DNA from: an uncultured Pseudomonadales bacterium | GTDB lineage: Bacteria; Pseudomonadota; Gammaproteobacteria; Pseudomonadales; Balneatricaceae | Reading direction: 5' to 3' | Assembly: GCA_938084925.1 (NCBI GenBank) | Contig: CALKFY010000043.1 | Span: forward strand, 1-39,673 | DNA length: 39,673 nucleotides | Part shown: piece after piece, positions 23,083 through 32,058 of the stretch | Position numbering within the stretch: position 1 is the stretch's first letter | How the letters are laid out: every line of letters begins with the position of its first letter | Position numbers and translations under genes: made by a program | Notes under the pieces: generated by a model | What the model was told of the DNA's origin: nothing | What the model saw: only the letters and a program-made list of their open reading frames with translations | The model's database searches: none

Positions 23083-25630
23083 CGGCAAGCCCATTCAGTT
23101 CCTCTACACTATCCATGTTTTGCCATTGGTCATTCGCCAAACCAACTATAGCTAGGTTGTAAGCCGAAACATGCTCAGTACTCGTTGCATCTGTAATACC
23201 CAACAAACTAAGCTCATTTGCATCAAGCAATTGTTCAGCCGTCAAACTTTCGGGTAGAGCACCATCAACCCAATCTGCCGCTACTAGATCCATGGCCTTA
23301 ATGGCCGCTTGGGCTACGGCATTTTGCTTATCCGCCAACAGCATCTGATCAATAGCTTGCAAGCTTAGCGCATCGGCAAACAACATGAGGTCAGCTAGAC
23401 TTTGCTCGCTGTCATTGGCAACGGAGCCTAAACTCACACCAGCTTGCTGCCAATCCGTTGCTATTACAAAAGCTTGCAAAGATGCCCAATTCTCAACCCA
23501 AGTTGATGTAACTAGAGCTTGGTCAAGCAGTGTCTGCAACAAAGGCTCATTATCTGAAGCTTGGTAAAGTGCCATATCATCAAGTAATAAATCAAAGTTG
23601 GGCTTACTTGTCATTGTATCGTCTTTTGTTCTAGCAATAAAAATATCCAAGGCATCATGAACATCACCAACTGTCGTGTTGATTAAATCTTGGATTTGCA
23701 AAGGACTAACAACAGAATAATCTAGGCTCTCCAAAGCCTTCTGTACAGCGGCAATATTATTTTCATTAACTTGGTATGTACTGCTTGCAGAATTAAATCC
23801 CAACAGTTCAATATCGCCCACTGTCAATGGATCATTGACGCCGCTTAAACTGGCATCAGCAAACCAGTGTTCCAACGCTAGGTTAAGTGCCTGTAAATCA
23901 GCCCAGGTATCGACAAGACCAAATTCACGTCCATTTAGCGCTTTATTCATAAAACTCGCTTTAACATCAGTATCAACGGCAGACATACCAAGAGTTTTAA
24001 AATCAACCAAACTTAGCTGTTGGGAAATTTGTAGCGGATCATTGACACTTCCATCTGCCAAATTGCTAACTTGTTGCACGGCATCTATCACTACCACCAC
24101 AGCCGTTGCTGCCTTCGTCAAAGCACTGTGATGTTTAACCACCTCTTCAAACAAACTGACCTGCTCAGCCGTAACTGTTCCCTTAAGCAAAGCCTGTACG
24201 CCAGATAAATCCAAACTAATGGTCGAACTTGAATCGCCCATTAAACTATAAATCGGATTGATCACGTTGATATGATCTTGAAACCACGCTTTTTGCACTA
24301 GCTGTAAGTTTTCACCACTGGCCACAGTTGCAGGCGCAGTTAAAGTATCTAGCGCCCAAAAAGAATGAACAAAAGCCAGATTGTTGTTATTAACTCCCGT
24401 GAAGCCAACATATTCATACTCATGCAAAGTTAACATCGGGCCAGTATGATCAGTATGAGTAGAGGCTACCGCTTTGGCTAGAATATCCGTGACTTTGTTC
24501 TTTACCTTCGTCAGCTCAGCCTGCAAGCTATCAATGTTGGTTATACCAGCGCCTATTTCTGCAACTTTGTCTTTGATCTGCTGCAAATTAACACTACTGA
24601 TACCGGTAATGCCCAACGCTTCTAATTGTGTTTGAGTGATGGCTTGAGGGGTATTTTTTAACTTATCAACGGCACTTGTGATTGCCTGAATTTCGGCGAT
24701 GGAATCCACATCATTGGGAGATTTTTCGGCCAATACTGTTTTCAATAAATCCAGCTCTTGCTGGGTATCTACCCCCGTTATAGGGATATTACCAATATCC
24801 GCGAGGCTTAAAGGTTTCGAACTATCTTGGCTTGCCACTAACTCCATCAGCATAGAAACGGACTTAGCATGCTTTGATAAGTCTTCAAGGCTAGTTATTT
24901 GCTCGTCATCCACGACTCTAAGCGAACTGTTTAGTAGGTTGCGACTATTTAAATCATCCATGCCCGACAAGCCTAACCTATTCACATCAGATAGACTGAG
25001 ATCTGTAACTTGCTCGCCACCTTGCACAAGCTCTGTTACCTTATTCCACGCAGCAGCCTTTTCTTCTGCCGTGGTGTCGGAAACCGTTTGCGTATTGCTG
25101 CTGCCACTACCAGCAGCAACCGCAAGGGCAGCGCCGCCGCCAAGTACCCCATATAAACCAACTGCTGGTCCAAGTGCTGGCTCAGCTATACGTTCTATTT
25201 GCGAACCTATCTCAGCCAAACTAGAATCAACAACGGGTGCTACAGAAAAAGAATCGAGTGGGGTTCCTTGATGATAAATAACTTGCGCATTACTTGAGCT
25301 AAAGCCGGCTCCTGCGGGCACAACATACGGCTCATTATCACCGGCTAGGGTGACACTACAACTTGTGTCGTCGCTAGGGTCACTAGCAATGGTACAAATG
25401 AAGTAGTCAATAAATACCACACTGCTGCCATCGATATAAAAAACCACGAGATCATCACCAACACGGCTAGCAGTCAGGTTTTCTGCTAAACCCAAACCTA
25501 CGGTCATTATCTTAAGATGATCACCAGCAGCAACACGAATCCAATTACTCTGCTTATCTAAGTGTTGAACAATACTTCCTTCATTGTTTGCTATGTATTT
25601 CTCAATATTCGTAGCGTTTACCTGGTCCAT
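23075..25630 (-). CDS. BapA-prefix-type secreted surface protein with helical repeats, candidate type I substrate
   Basis: From the ATG at 25630 the protein has 851 residues. Residues about 28-78 (NWIRVAAGDHLKI, then VGDDLVVFYIDGSSVVFIDYF) resemble the prefix domain of BapA/LapF-type adhesins; a Gly/Ala-rich segment follows (YGVLGGGAALAVAAGSGSS, 160-178). The rest is built of divergent modules of about 50 residues with an L-x-x-LG(I/F)-x-G(V/I)-x-x-x-N pattern, visible near 212, 275, 335, 402, 542, 603 and 802. No RTX nonapeptides, Ig-like repeats or obvious C-terminal T1SS domain are present. As the last gene after TolC, ABC and HlyD genes, it is the likely cargo. A longer frame to 25681 is less natural. 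Confidence 0.72.
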   Translation of the reverse strand: MDQVNATNIEKYIANNEGSIVQHLDKQSNWIRVAAGDHLKIMTVGLGLAENLTASRVGDDLVVFYIDGSSVVFIDYFICTIASDPSDDTSCSVTLAGDNEPYVVPAGAGFSSSNAQVIYHQGTPLDSFSVAPVVDSSLAEIGSQIERIAEPALGPAVGLYGVLGGGAALAVAAGSGSSNTQTVSDTTAEEKAAAWNKVTELVQGGEQVTDLSLSDVNRLGLSGMDDLNSRNLLNSSLRVVDDEQITSLEDLSKHAKSVSMLMELVASQDSSKPLSLADIGNIPITGVDTQQELDLLKTVLAEKSPNDVDSIAEIQAITSAVDKLKNTPQAITQTQLEALGITGISSVNLQQIKDKVAEIGAGITNIDSLQAELTKVKNKVTDILAKAVASTHTDHTGPMLTLHEYEYVGFTGVNNNNLAFVHSFWALDTLTAPATVASGENLQLVQKAWFQDHINVINPIYSLMGDSSSTISLDLSGVQALLKGTVTAEQVSLFEEVVKHHSALTKAATAVVVVIDAVQQVSNLADGSVNDPLQISQQLSLVDFKTLGMSAVDTDVKASFMNKALNGREFGLVDTWADLQALNLALEHWFADASLSGVNDPLTVGDIELLGFNSASSTYQVNENNIAAVQKALESLDYSVVSPLQIQDLINTTVGDVHDALDIFIARTKDDTMTSKPNFDLLLDDMALYQASDNEPLLQTLLDQALVTSTWVENWASLQAFVIATDWQQAGVSLGSVANDSEQSLADLMLFADALSLQAIDQMLLADKQNAVAQAAIKAMDLVAADWVDGALPESLTAEQLLDANELSLLGITDATSTEHVSAYNLAIVGLANDQWQNMDSVEELNGLAVI

Positions 25631-25767
25631 ATTGTCCAATTCAGCCTCTAGTCTATGCGTTATGCATATAGCATAGACCAATTAATCATTTTTACTGTTT
25701 TTGTCAATTAATCAAAATAGTAAAAAGACATAGGCCGAAGGTAATAAAAACCTACCATAGGATTAGG

Positions 25768-27033
25768 TTATTTTTGAATTAAAGCCCCAGAAAAAGCACG
25801 CACAATGGGCTTAGCAATAAACTCCAAAACAGTGCGCGTACCTGTTTTGATATCGACAGTGGCAGTCATTCCCTGTTTCAGTAATGACAATTGGATTTTC
25901 TCGTTGGTTTGCTCACTTTGTGGATCTAGGCGTACATGCCCGCGGTAATGGGTCACAGATTGGTCTCCGACCTGTTCAGTGAGAGTATCAGAACTAATAT
26001 ATACCAATTTACCGGTAATACCTCCGTATATAGCCGGATCATAAGCTTCTAGTTTAACCGTTACTGGCAAACCAAGATCTAGCTGACCGATATCCATAGG
26101 CTGGAATTTCATTTCCACAACCACATCACCATCGGATGGTGAAATGTGCATGAGTTCATCACCAGATCTCAACACACCCCCGAGAGTACTGATTTTAAGG
26201 AACTTCACAACACCATCAACGGGCGCCAGTAAGACCGTATGATCAAGCACGCTTTTACGTTCTTCAAGTTTGTATTTGGCGGTCGCTAACTGCCCTTCTA
26301 AATCAGAAGCTTCTTTGCGTGCACGCTGTAAGTAATCATTACGCAGTTTGCTTTTCTGGCCTTGCAGATCAATGACTTCACGCTTACTGCGCATCACATC
26401 CAAGCGGCTAATATCACCCGAATCAAATAACACTTGATTCATACTGAGCTCTTCATTTGCAAGATCAAGGGCCCCTTGTAGAGCATCCAGCTCGGCCTCT
26501 AAAGAAACCTTGTTTTGAGTAAACAAGTGCTGTTGCACGGCTATTAAATCAGTAAACTCAGCCACTTTACTACTAAAATCGGGCGTTTGTTCAGAACCTT
26601 CTGCACGCGCCCTGATCAATGCAGTTTGCAAACCTGCCACCTTAGCTCGACTTTCCTCATAATTAGCATTAACACGCTGTTTTTCTAGCACTGCAAGCTC
26701 TTGACCCTTGGTTACCTGATCACCCTCTTGCACGTATAATTTTTCTAGAACACCACCGTCAGCCGCTTGAATCACTTGCGTTCTTGCACTAGGAATCACT
26801 TTGCCTTGTGCACGTACTGCTTGATCAATTTCAAACACAGCTGCCCAGGTAATAAACAACACCAAGCCCAGTGCCATAATATAAAACACACCACTACGGC
26901 TTGAGCTGTGCTTGTCTGCAGGAACTTGGAATTGATCGACATTCACTATGTCATATGTGTTTTTACGGGACTCCCAACCATAGGGTTTTTCAGCCTTTTC
27001 TTGGTTAGCTTGGCTGATTGGTGAATTATCCAT
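25768..27033 (-). CDS. Type I secretion membrane fusion protein (HlyD/LapC family)
   Basis: The 421-residue protein bridges the ABC transporter and outer-membrane channel. A cytoplasmic N-terminus of about 48 residues is followed by one membrane helix (residues 49-67, ending TWAAVFEID), the biotinyl-lipoyl half-motif GKVIPSARTQVIQAADGGVL, a long coiled coil (about 130-260) and a beta-barrel region ending LLKQGMTATVDIKTG, the typical HlyD C-terminal signature. It overlaps the ABC gene by 8 bp. The cargo gene follows after 137 bp, so that gene may have an additional promoter or separate mRNA processing. Confidence 0.93.
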   Translation of the reverse strand: MDNSPISQANQEKAEKPYGWESRKNTYDIVNVDQFQVPADKHSSSRSGVFYIMALGLVLFITWAAVFEIDQAVRAQGKVIPSARTQVIQAADGGVLEKLYVQEGDQVTKGQELAVLEKQRVNANYEESRAKVAGLQTALIRARAEGSEQTPDFSSKVAEFTDLIAVQQHLFTQNKVSLEAELDALQGALDLANEELSMNQVLFDSGDISRLDVMRSKREVIDLQGQKSKLRNDYLQRARKEASDLEGQLATAKYKLEERKSVLDHTVLLAPVDGVVKFLKISTLGGVLRSGDELMHISPSDGDVVVEMKFQPMDIGQLDLGLPVTVKLEAYDPAIYGGITGKLVYISSDTLTEQVGDQSVTHYRGHVRLDPQSEQTNEKIQLSLLKQGMTATVDIKTGTRTVLEFIAKPIVRAFSGALIQK

Positions 27034-29137
27034 CAGTGCCTGCCTCGACCTGCGTGCTTGCTGGTACGGTTAAGCGCGCCAACACTTCGGCTTTAGGACC
27101 ATCCATGACAATCTGTTGGCCAGCAATAACCACAATTCTATCTACCAGCTGTAACATATCCGGTTTATGAGTTACTAGCACCAAGGTGTCTTCCTCACGC
27201 AAGGTTTGCTGAAATGCCTGTTTAACTTTTGCTTCCGTACCCGAATCCATGGCAGCCGTTGGTTCATCCAACAACCAAATTTTAGGCGTGCGTAAGAACA
27301 CTCGCGTCAGGTTTACTAGCTGTCGCTGTCCACCAGATAAACCTTGCCCACCTTCATGAATGGCCTGCTGCAAGCCTTCTGGATGAGAACTAACAACCGA
27401 CTCAAATAGTCCCGTAATTTTGGCCGCATCCAGTATTTTTTCATCACCTGGATCCAACAAACCTAGAGTCAAGTTATCCCTTAAAGTACCCGCAAACAAG
27501 CGGCCTTCTTGCTGTAAATATCCCATATGATCAGACAACACAGGCTTGGATATATGGGACAGGTCCATGTCATCTAGCAGTACCCGGCCTTGTTGTGGCT
27601 TAAACATGCCAGACAGCAAACGCAACATGGTAGTTTTACCCGATCCTATTGGGCCAAGAATACCCACCTTGTCACCCGCCGCAATATGCAAATTAGCTAT
27701 GGAAAGAGCTACTTTTTCACCAAACTGACTTACCGTACCATCAAAGCGATAAGCTCCTTTGATGTCATCTGGTACCAAAGGGTGGTCATTACCAGCGTGA
27801 TCATCTTCCAGGTTCCACACTGCATCCAATGACTTTATGGCTGACTTAGTATGTGACCACTGCTGCAAGGTATTGGGAATATTTGCTACAGGCGCGAGTA
27901 TTCGGCCAGACAAAATAGAGCAAGCAATCAAACTACCCATAGTTAAGTCACCAGCGCTCACCAACAGAGCACCAGAGCTCACTAGGGCTACATAAGAAGT
28001 TTGTTGAAAAGCCGCTATCATATGCTGAGAACGTTCACTAATGTGCTTCATTTCCAACTCATAGCTGCGTGCTGCATCCGTTGTATTCATCCAACGTGAC
28101 AACATGCGCCAACCACCTTGACCTGATTTAATAGTTTCCGCGCCTTCAACAGATTCTACTAACAACCCAGTTTTGAAATTAACTGCGTGATTAATGTTAG
28201 AAGACAAGTCGTCTATGCGCTTACGAAAATAACTACCAATAATGATGGCTACAAAGAAAAATGTCAGCGGTATAAATGCCAAATAACCGGCAATCATATA
28301 CATCAGAGCCACATATATCAAAGCGAAAGGTGCATCCACCAAAACATGGCTGGTAACGCTAGTGAGAAAACTCCGCACCGTCTCATAGCCTTTCATTTGC
28401 GCGGCCAAACTGCCCACACTGGGCGGCAACTGATCTAAACGAACTGCCAAGAATCGAGTATAAACACTGCGTGCCAAGCGCTGGTCCACAGCATCAATTA
28501 AACGATCAAACAAACGTGCTCTAAAGTGCTTTACCAGCCATTCATACAATATGGCTACTGCTACACCGATAGTTAACACCATCAAGGTTTGCGTTGCCGC
28601 AGTAGGCACGACACGATCGTACACTTGCATAGTGTAAAAGGCGCTCGCCAAGGCAACGATATTAATCGTTAAAGAACCCAGAATGGCTTCCCCTAACAGA
28701 CGTTTGTGAGAAAACACTTCGTTGCGAACAAGCCTATAAACGGGGCTTTTTGTGGCCACAAAAGGTGACGCCGTAGACATTTGGACCAAGCAACTACCAA
28801 GCAGCTGCTCTTGGGTTTGCTCTACCCAACTACTTGCGTCTTGATCAAATGATTCAACCACCCATAAGCCCTGGCCATTTTGGCCGCGAACAAGCTGCCA
28901 GTGGCCATTGTCGGTAAACAACAAGGCTGGCATTTTGGAAGCGTCAGGGCGATTTAAAAAGCGCGGCTTAGGGGCCTGCAAGTGAGCGGCTACTTGCCTT
29001 ACCTGAGCAAATGCATCAGCTGATTCAGGCAAGGCATCAATGGCTTCCTGCAGAGCCACCTTCTCTATCCTTTCGCGTTGCAGTTGTGCCAATTTTGTCA
29101 AACAAGCAAGCAACTCAACTCGCTGATAATCCATCAT
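27026..29137 (-). CDS. Type I secretion ABC transporter (LapB-like), with degenerate C39-like domain
   Basis: The 703-residue inner-membrane exporter has three parts. The N-terminal ~125 residues look like the C39 peptidase-like domain without an evident catalytic cysteine motif, as in RTX/LapB exporters that do not cleave a leader. Then come about six membrane helices (from VFSHKRLLGEAILGSLTINI), and an ATPase with Walker A GPIGSGKTT at 495-503, signature LSGGQ at 600-604 and Walker B IWLLDEPTA about 620. It starts with an ATGA overlap with the TolC gene stop. Confidence 0.95.
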   Translation of the reverse strand: MMDYQRVELLACLTKLAQLQRERIEKVALQEAIDALPESADAFAQVRQVAAHLQAPKPRFLNRPDASKMPALLFTDNGHWQLVRGQNGQGLWVVESFDQDASSWVEQTQEQLLGSCLVQMSTASPFVATKSPVYRLVRNEVFSHKRLLGEAILGSLTINIVALASAFYTMQVYDRVVPTAATQTLMVLTIGVAVAILYEWLVKHFRARLFDRLIDAVDQRLARSVYTRFLAVRLDQLPPSVGSLAAQMKGYETVRSFLTSVTSHVLVDAPFALIYVALMYMIAGYLAFIPLTFFFVAIIIGSYFRKRIDDLSSNINHAVNFKTGLLVESVEGAETIKSGQGGWRMLSRWMNTTDAARSYELEMKHISERSQHMIAAFQQTSYVALVSSGALLVSAGDLTMGSLIACSILSGRILAPVANIPNTLQQWSHTKSAIKSLDAVWNLEDDHAGNDHPLVPDDIKGAYRFDGTVSQFGEKVALSIANLHIAAGDKVGILGPIGSGKTTMLRLLSGMFKPQQGRVLLDDMDLSHISKPVLSDHMGYLQQEGRLFAGTLRDNLTLGLLDPGDEKILDAAKITGLFESVVSSHPEGLQQAIHEGGQGLSGGQRQLVNLTRVFLRTPKIWLLDEPTAAMDSGTEAKVKQAFQQTLREEDTLVLVTHKPDMLQLVDRIVVIAGQQIVMDGPKAEVLARLTVPASTQVEAGTDG

Positions 29138-30459
29138 TGTGGCGACCCCGCACTTGCCGTTTCAGTAGACTCTGCAGTTATCTCTGTTGTCACATCTTGT
29201 ACTGACAAGGCCAAGCCATTAGTTAGCAGAGAATAACGCCAGCTAGTTACCAAATATGCAGCTTCTAGGTCAGAAATCTGTACCTGCATTTGCACTTCTT
29301 CGCGGGCCGCGTTCATTACTTCCTGCCAGCTTTTACGTCCCGCTAAAAACTGTCGACTATAGGAACTGGAAACGTCTTCAGTGGTACGCGTAGCCATATG
29401 CAAACTCTCTAATCGCAGCGCAACTGACTCCGCATTAATTTCCAAGTTTTCTAAAGCTTGCTTTGTTGCTTGCTGTTCCGCGTACAAGGTCGCTTGCTTG
29501 GCCTGTAACAAAGCTGTATTTTCGCGCTGCTTGGATTGCCAAGATAAACCGGCACCACTAGAACCACTAAAACCTACAAATACGCGGGTTTGGGGCGCCG
29601 CATTGCTAGTAGAAAAGCTATTCACTTGGTGCTCCGCGCGCAGATATAGGGCCGGTTTCAAACTCGCATCTTGCAGCACATTTTGTTGTTCGGCTAGGCG
29701 CACTTCGGCTCTTGCCAGTTTCACCTTAGGGCTGATCGCTAGTGCCGATGACAAGCTATCAGATACATGTAGTTCTTGCGCAGAAGATATGTGGTCGGCT
29801 AGGTCGCCATTGAGCAAAGGGGTGTTAGTGAGCTGACTAAGTTCTAACAAAGCCGTTTTTAAATCTGTTTTACTTGCTAGATATTCTGCTTCTGTAGAAG
29901 CCACACGACCTTGGGCAAGGGCAAGATCAATGTTAGCTGACACACCTTGCTGAACACGCTTACTCACCTGTTCCAACAAAGCCTCATGATCCTCTAGACC
30001 AGCTTCCCAAGCACGCATGTTGAGATATGAAGCAAGCCATTTACCATAAGCATCAATTACCGATTCGGCCAAGGTCCACTGCTGTTGTCGCTTACGAGAG
30101 TTTTCAACTAGCACTCGGGTTTCAGCAATATCCACGCCAGCATCAATAGCACCCCATTGCCACAAGGGCTGCTCAACACTAAAACGTGTAACTAGATCAT
30201 CGCCAGCATAATCTTGATCGGAAGCACTAGCATAAGCGCTTTCAACACTCACTGATGCTGTAGGGTAATATTGCCAATTGGCGGTATCAACTTCGGCTTG
30301 TGCGGCAGCAATATTGGCGTTGGCTGCAGCTACCGTTGGATGACCATGAACGGCCAAAGCTACCAGGTCCGGTAAGCTTTGGCTAAAGACGGGGAGGGAA
30401 TAAGAAAGCAAACAGCAAACTAAAAGGCATCTATTCTTACTCGAATTATATATCAGCAT
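29134..30459 (-). CDS. TolC-family outer-membrane channel (LapE-like)
   Basis: The 441-residue precursor begins with a positively charged start and hydrophobic signal sequence (CLLVCCLLSYSLPVFSQS, about residues 11-28). Two related halves rich in long amphipathic helices follow, with LPDLVALAVHGHPTVAAANA at the start and AISPKVKLARAEVRLAEQQN in the second half, as in outer-membrane efflux proteins. It is the first gene of the operon, ahead of ABC and HlyD genes, and supplies the outer-membrane exit. A 7-bp dyad lies about 50 bp upstream. Confidence 0.92.
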   Translation of the reverse strand: MLIYNSSKNRCLLVCCLLSYSLPVFSQSLPDLVALAVHGHPTVAAANANIAAAQAEVDTANWQYYPTASVSVESAYASASDQDYAGDDLVTRFSVEQPLWQWGAIDAGVDIAETRVLVENSRKRQQQWTLAESVIDAYGKWLASYLNMRAWEAGLEDHEALLEQVSKRVQQGVSANIDLALAQGRVASTEAEYLASKTDLKTALLELSQLTNTPLLNGDLADHISSAQELHVSDSLSSALAISPKVKLARAEVRLAEQQNVLQDASLKPALYLRAEHQVNSFSTSNAAPQTRVFVGFSGSSGAGLSWQSKQRENTALLQAKQATLYAEQQATKQALENLEINAESVALRLESLHMATRTTEDVSSSYSRQFLAGRKSWQEVMNAAREEVQMQVQISDLEAAYLVTSWRYSLLTNGLALSVQDVTTEITAESTETASAGSPQ

Positions 30460-30508
30460 ACACCAAACTAATCCTAAAACGCCGGCGACACTGACAATAT
30501 ATCCGTGG

Positions 30509-30531
30509 CCTAATGATTGACTCCCATTAGG
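30509..30531. promoter_or_regulatory. CCTAATG-N9-CATTAGG dyad upstream of the secretion operon
   Basis: Perfect 7-bp arms are spaced by nine bases, a geometry fitting a dimeric regulator binding two successive major grooves. The site is 50-72 bp before the TolC-family ATG and has no T run, so a terminator for carbonic anhydrase (which ends upstream on the same strand) is unlikely. Confidence 0.4.
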
Positions 30532-30575
30532 TATAGACCATTTTTCCCGATATACAAATTAAAACTAAAAATTAA

Positions 30576-31205
30576 TCATGTACCTGGCATGTAGATATCA
30601 TCTCCAGGACTGCTAGCGTCACGGCTTACTTTTAAGTCGTTAATAATTCCATCTTCAATGCCATATATCCACCCATGAATATGTAGTTTTTGACCCCTTT
30701 TCCAGGCTGATTGCACGATTTTGCTGTTCGCTAAATTGCTCACCTGTTCCACGACATTAATTTCGCACATTCTCGCCAATTTGGCATCACCGCCTTCACA
30801 CTCAGCAATTTCATCACTATGGCGAATACAAATATCTTTCACAGAACGTAGCCAGTAATCACTGATACCGGCGTTATCATGCCCCATGGCAACTTTAACG
30901 CCACCACAACCGTAGTGCCCACAAACGATAATATGTTCGACGCCAAGCACGTCTACGGCATATTGCACAACCGACTGGCAGTTAAAATCCACGTGTTTAA
31001 CAAGGTTGGCTACATTGCGATGCACAAATAGCTCACCTGGTAATAAGCCCACAATCTCGTTGGCGGGTACACGGCTATCAGAGCAGCCTATCCATAAGTA
31101 CTTAGGGTGCTGCTGTTTTGCCAAGGTAGGAAACAGATCTGGTTGTTCTTTAGAAACGGTTTCGGCCCATTGGCGATTGTTTTCTATAAGGTCAGAAAGA
31201 GACAT
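30576..31205 (-). CDS. can: Beta-class carbonic anhydrase
   Basis: The enzyme interconverts CO2 and bicarbonate in the cytoplasm. The 209-residue length and motifs are those of beta-class enzymes: CSDSRVP with Cys41, the Asp43-Arg45 dyad, and HYGCGGV with His97 and Cys100 completing the zinc site; GELFVHRNVANLV is also conserved. It is divergent from the 5-formyl-THF cyclo-ligase gene and upstream of, but separated by 116 bp from, the secretion operon on the same strand. Confidence 0.95.
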   Translation of the reverse strand: MSLSDLIENNRQWAETVSKEQPDLFPTLAKQQHPKYLWIGCSDSRVPANEIVGLLPGELFVHRNVANLVKHVDFNCQSVVQYAVDVLGVEHIIVCGHYGCGGVKVAMGHDNAGISDYWLRSVKDICIRHSDEIAECEGGDAKLARMCEINVVEQVSNLANSKIVQSAWKRGQKLHIHGWIYGIEDGIINDLKVSRDASSPGDDIYMPGT

Positions 31206-31416
31206 AAATAATACCTTTTAAACAATTCTACACAGCCTATGAGCATACCAGCATCAATAGTATTTTATAAGTTATAAACCTTTATTTTGTTTAGCTTTTA
31301 TCAAGTAAGGTTTACTTCAATATGGCAAATTCGGCTAAGGGTTAGTCGCATAAGCCTATGTGAAATCCTGCATCTGCATTAACATAGCCTACTCAGTAAA
31401 TTGGTTGGATAAATCC

Positions 31417-32016
31417 ATGGCTCTTTCGGTAGATGAACAAAAGAAAAGTTTTCGAGTAACGGCCAAAGCTACGCGCTTGCAAGCGTTCAATGATCAACCA
31501 AATGCTGGTACGCAAATAGCCGCCACTATTTGCCAAGACCTGCATCTGCCTGCCAACAGCAAGGTATCCGTGTTTTGGCCATTAGCCGAAGAACTAGATA
31601 CATTACCACTACTAAACGGACTACATGCTGCGGGCCACCAAGTGTTATTACCGATAATGCAGGGCGCTGGAAAATCCTTGTTATTTGGCAGTTGGGCACC
31701 TGATGATAAGCTAGTGGAAGCGGCCTTCAAAACCCTTGAACCTAGCCCAGAGCAACCACGTATGACGCCAGACGTCATGCTTTGCCCCCTACTCGCCTTT
31801 GATCGCAAGGGCTATCGAATGGGTTACGGCGGTGGTTTCTATGATCGTTCCATTGCTCAAATTAAGACCCAAGGTGAACTACTCACCATTGGTATTGCCT
31901 TTGCAGCCCAAGAAGTTGATGCCATTATTACTGGCGAGTTCGACGAACCGTTGAACATGATTGTTACAGAACAAGAGGTGATTCGGATAAATGGGGTCAG
32001 AGAGCCTGCCCCATGA
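31417..32016 (+). CDS. 5-formyltetrahydrofolate cyclo-ligase
   Basis: This ATP-dependent enzyme (MTHFS, YgfA/Fau) returns 5-formyl-THF to 5,10-methenyl-THF. From the ATG at 31417 the protein is 199 residues; KKSFRVTAKATR is the basic N-terminal block, and GYRMGYGGGFYDRSIAQ is the signature with the ATP-binding glycines. The upstream frame to 31360 lacks family character. The last eight codons and stop (NGVREPAP) lie in a GGGGTCAGAG repeat, so the native C-terminus has probably been replaced. Methyl-oxidising GcvT-type enzymes nearby feed the same folate pool. I looked for 6S RNA upstream, its usual neighbour, and did not see it. Confidence 0.92.
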   Translation: MALSVDEQKKSFRVTAKATRLQAFNDQPNAGTQIAATICQDLHLPANSKVSVFWPLAEELDTLPLLNGLHAAGHQVLLPIMQGAGKSLLFGSWAPDDKLVEAAFKTLEPSPEQPRMTPDVMLCPLLAFDRKGYRMGYGGGFYDRSIAQIKTQGELLTIGIAFAAQEVDAIITGEFDEPLNMIVTEQEVIRINGVREPAP

Positions 32017-32053
32017 GCGCAGCAAATGCTTTGGGTACCTCAGGTCTGATCCC
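31993..32053 (+). repeat. 61-bp GGGGTCAGAGAGCCTG repeat, copy 1
   Basis: This copy starts inside the cyclo-ligase gene and supplies its stop codon. It reads GGGGTCAGAGAGCCTGCCCC, ATGAGCGCAGCAAATGCTTT, GGGTACCTCAGGTCTGATCC. A copy with the same length and about five to ten differences is at 35490-35550. GGGTC/GATCC ends and internal complementary words allow hairpin folding. Confidence 0.85.
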
Positions 32054-32058
32054 GCAAG

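Noticed and set aside
31206-31416. 6S RNA (ssrS), which often precedes the folate cyclo-ligase gene in Gammaproteobacteria
   Set aside because: The region is AT-rich and I see neither the long closing stem nor the central bubble expected for 6S RNA.
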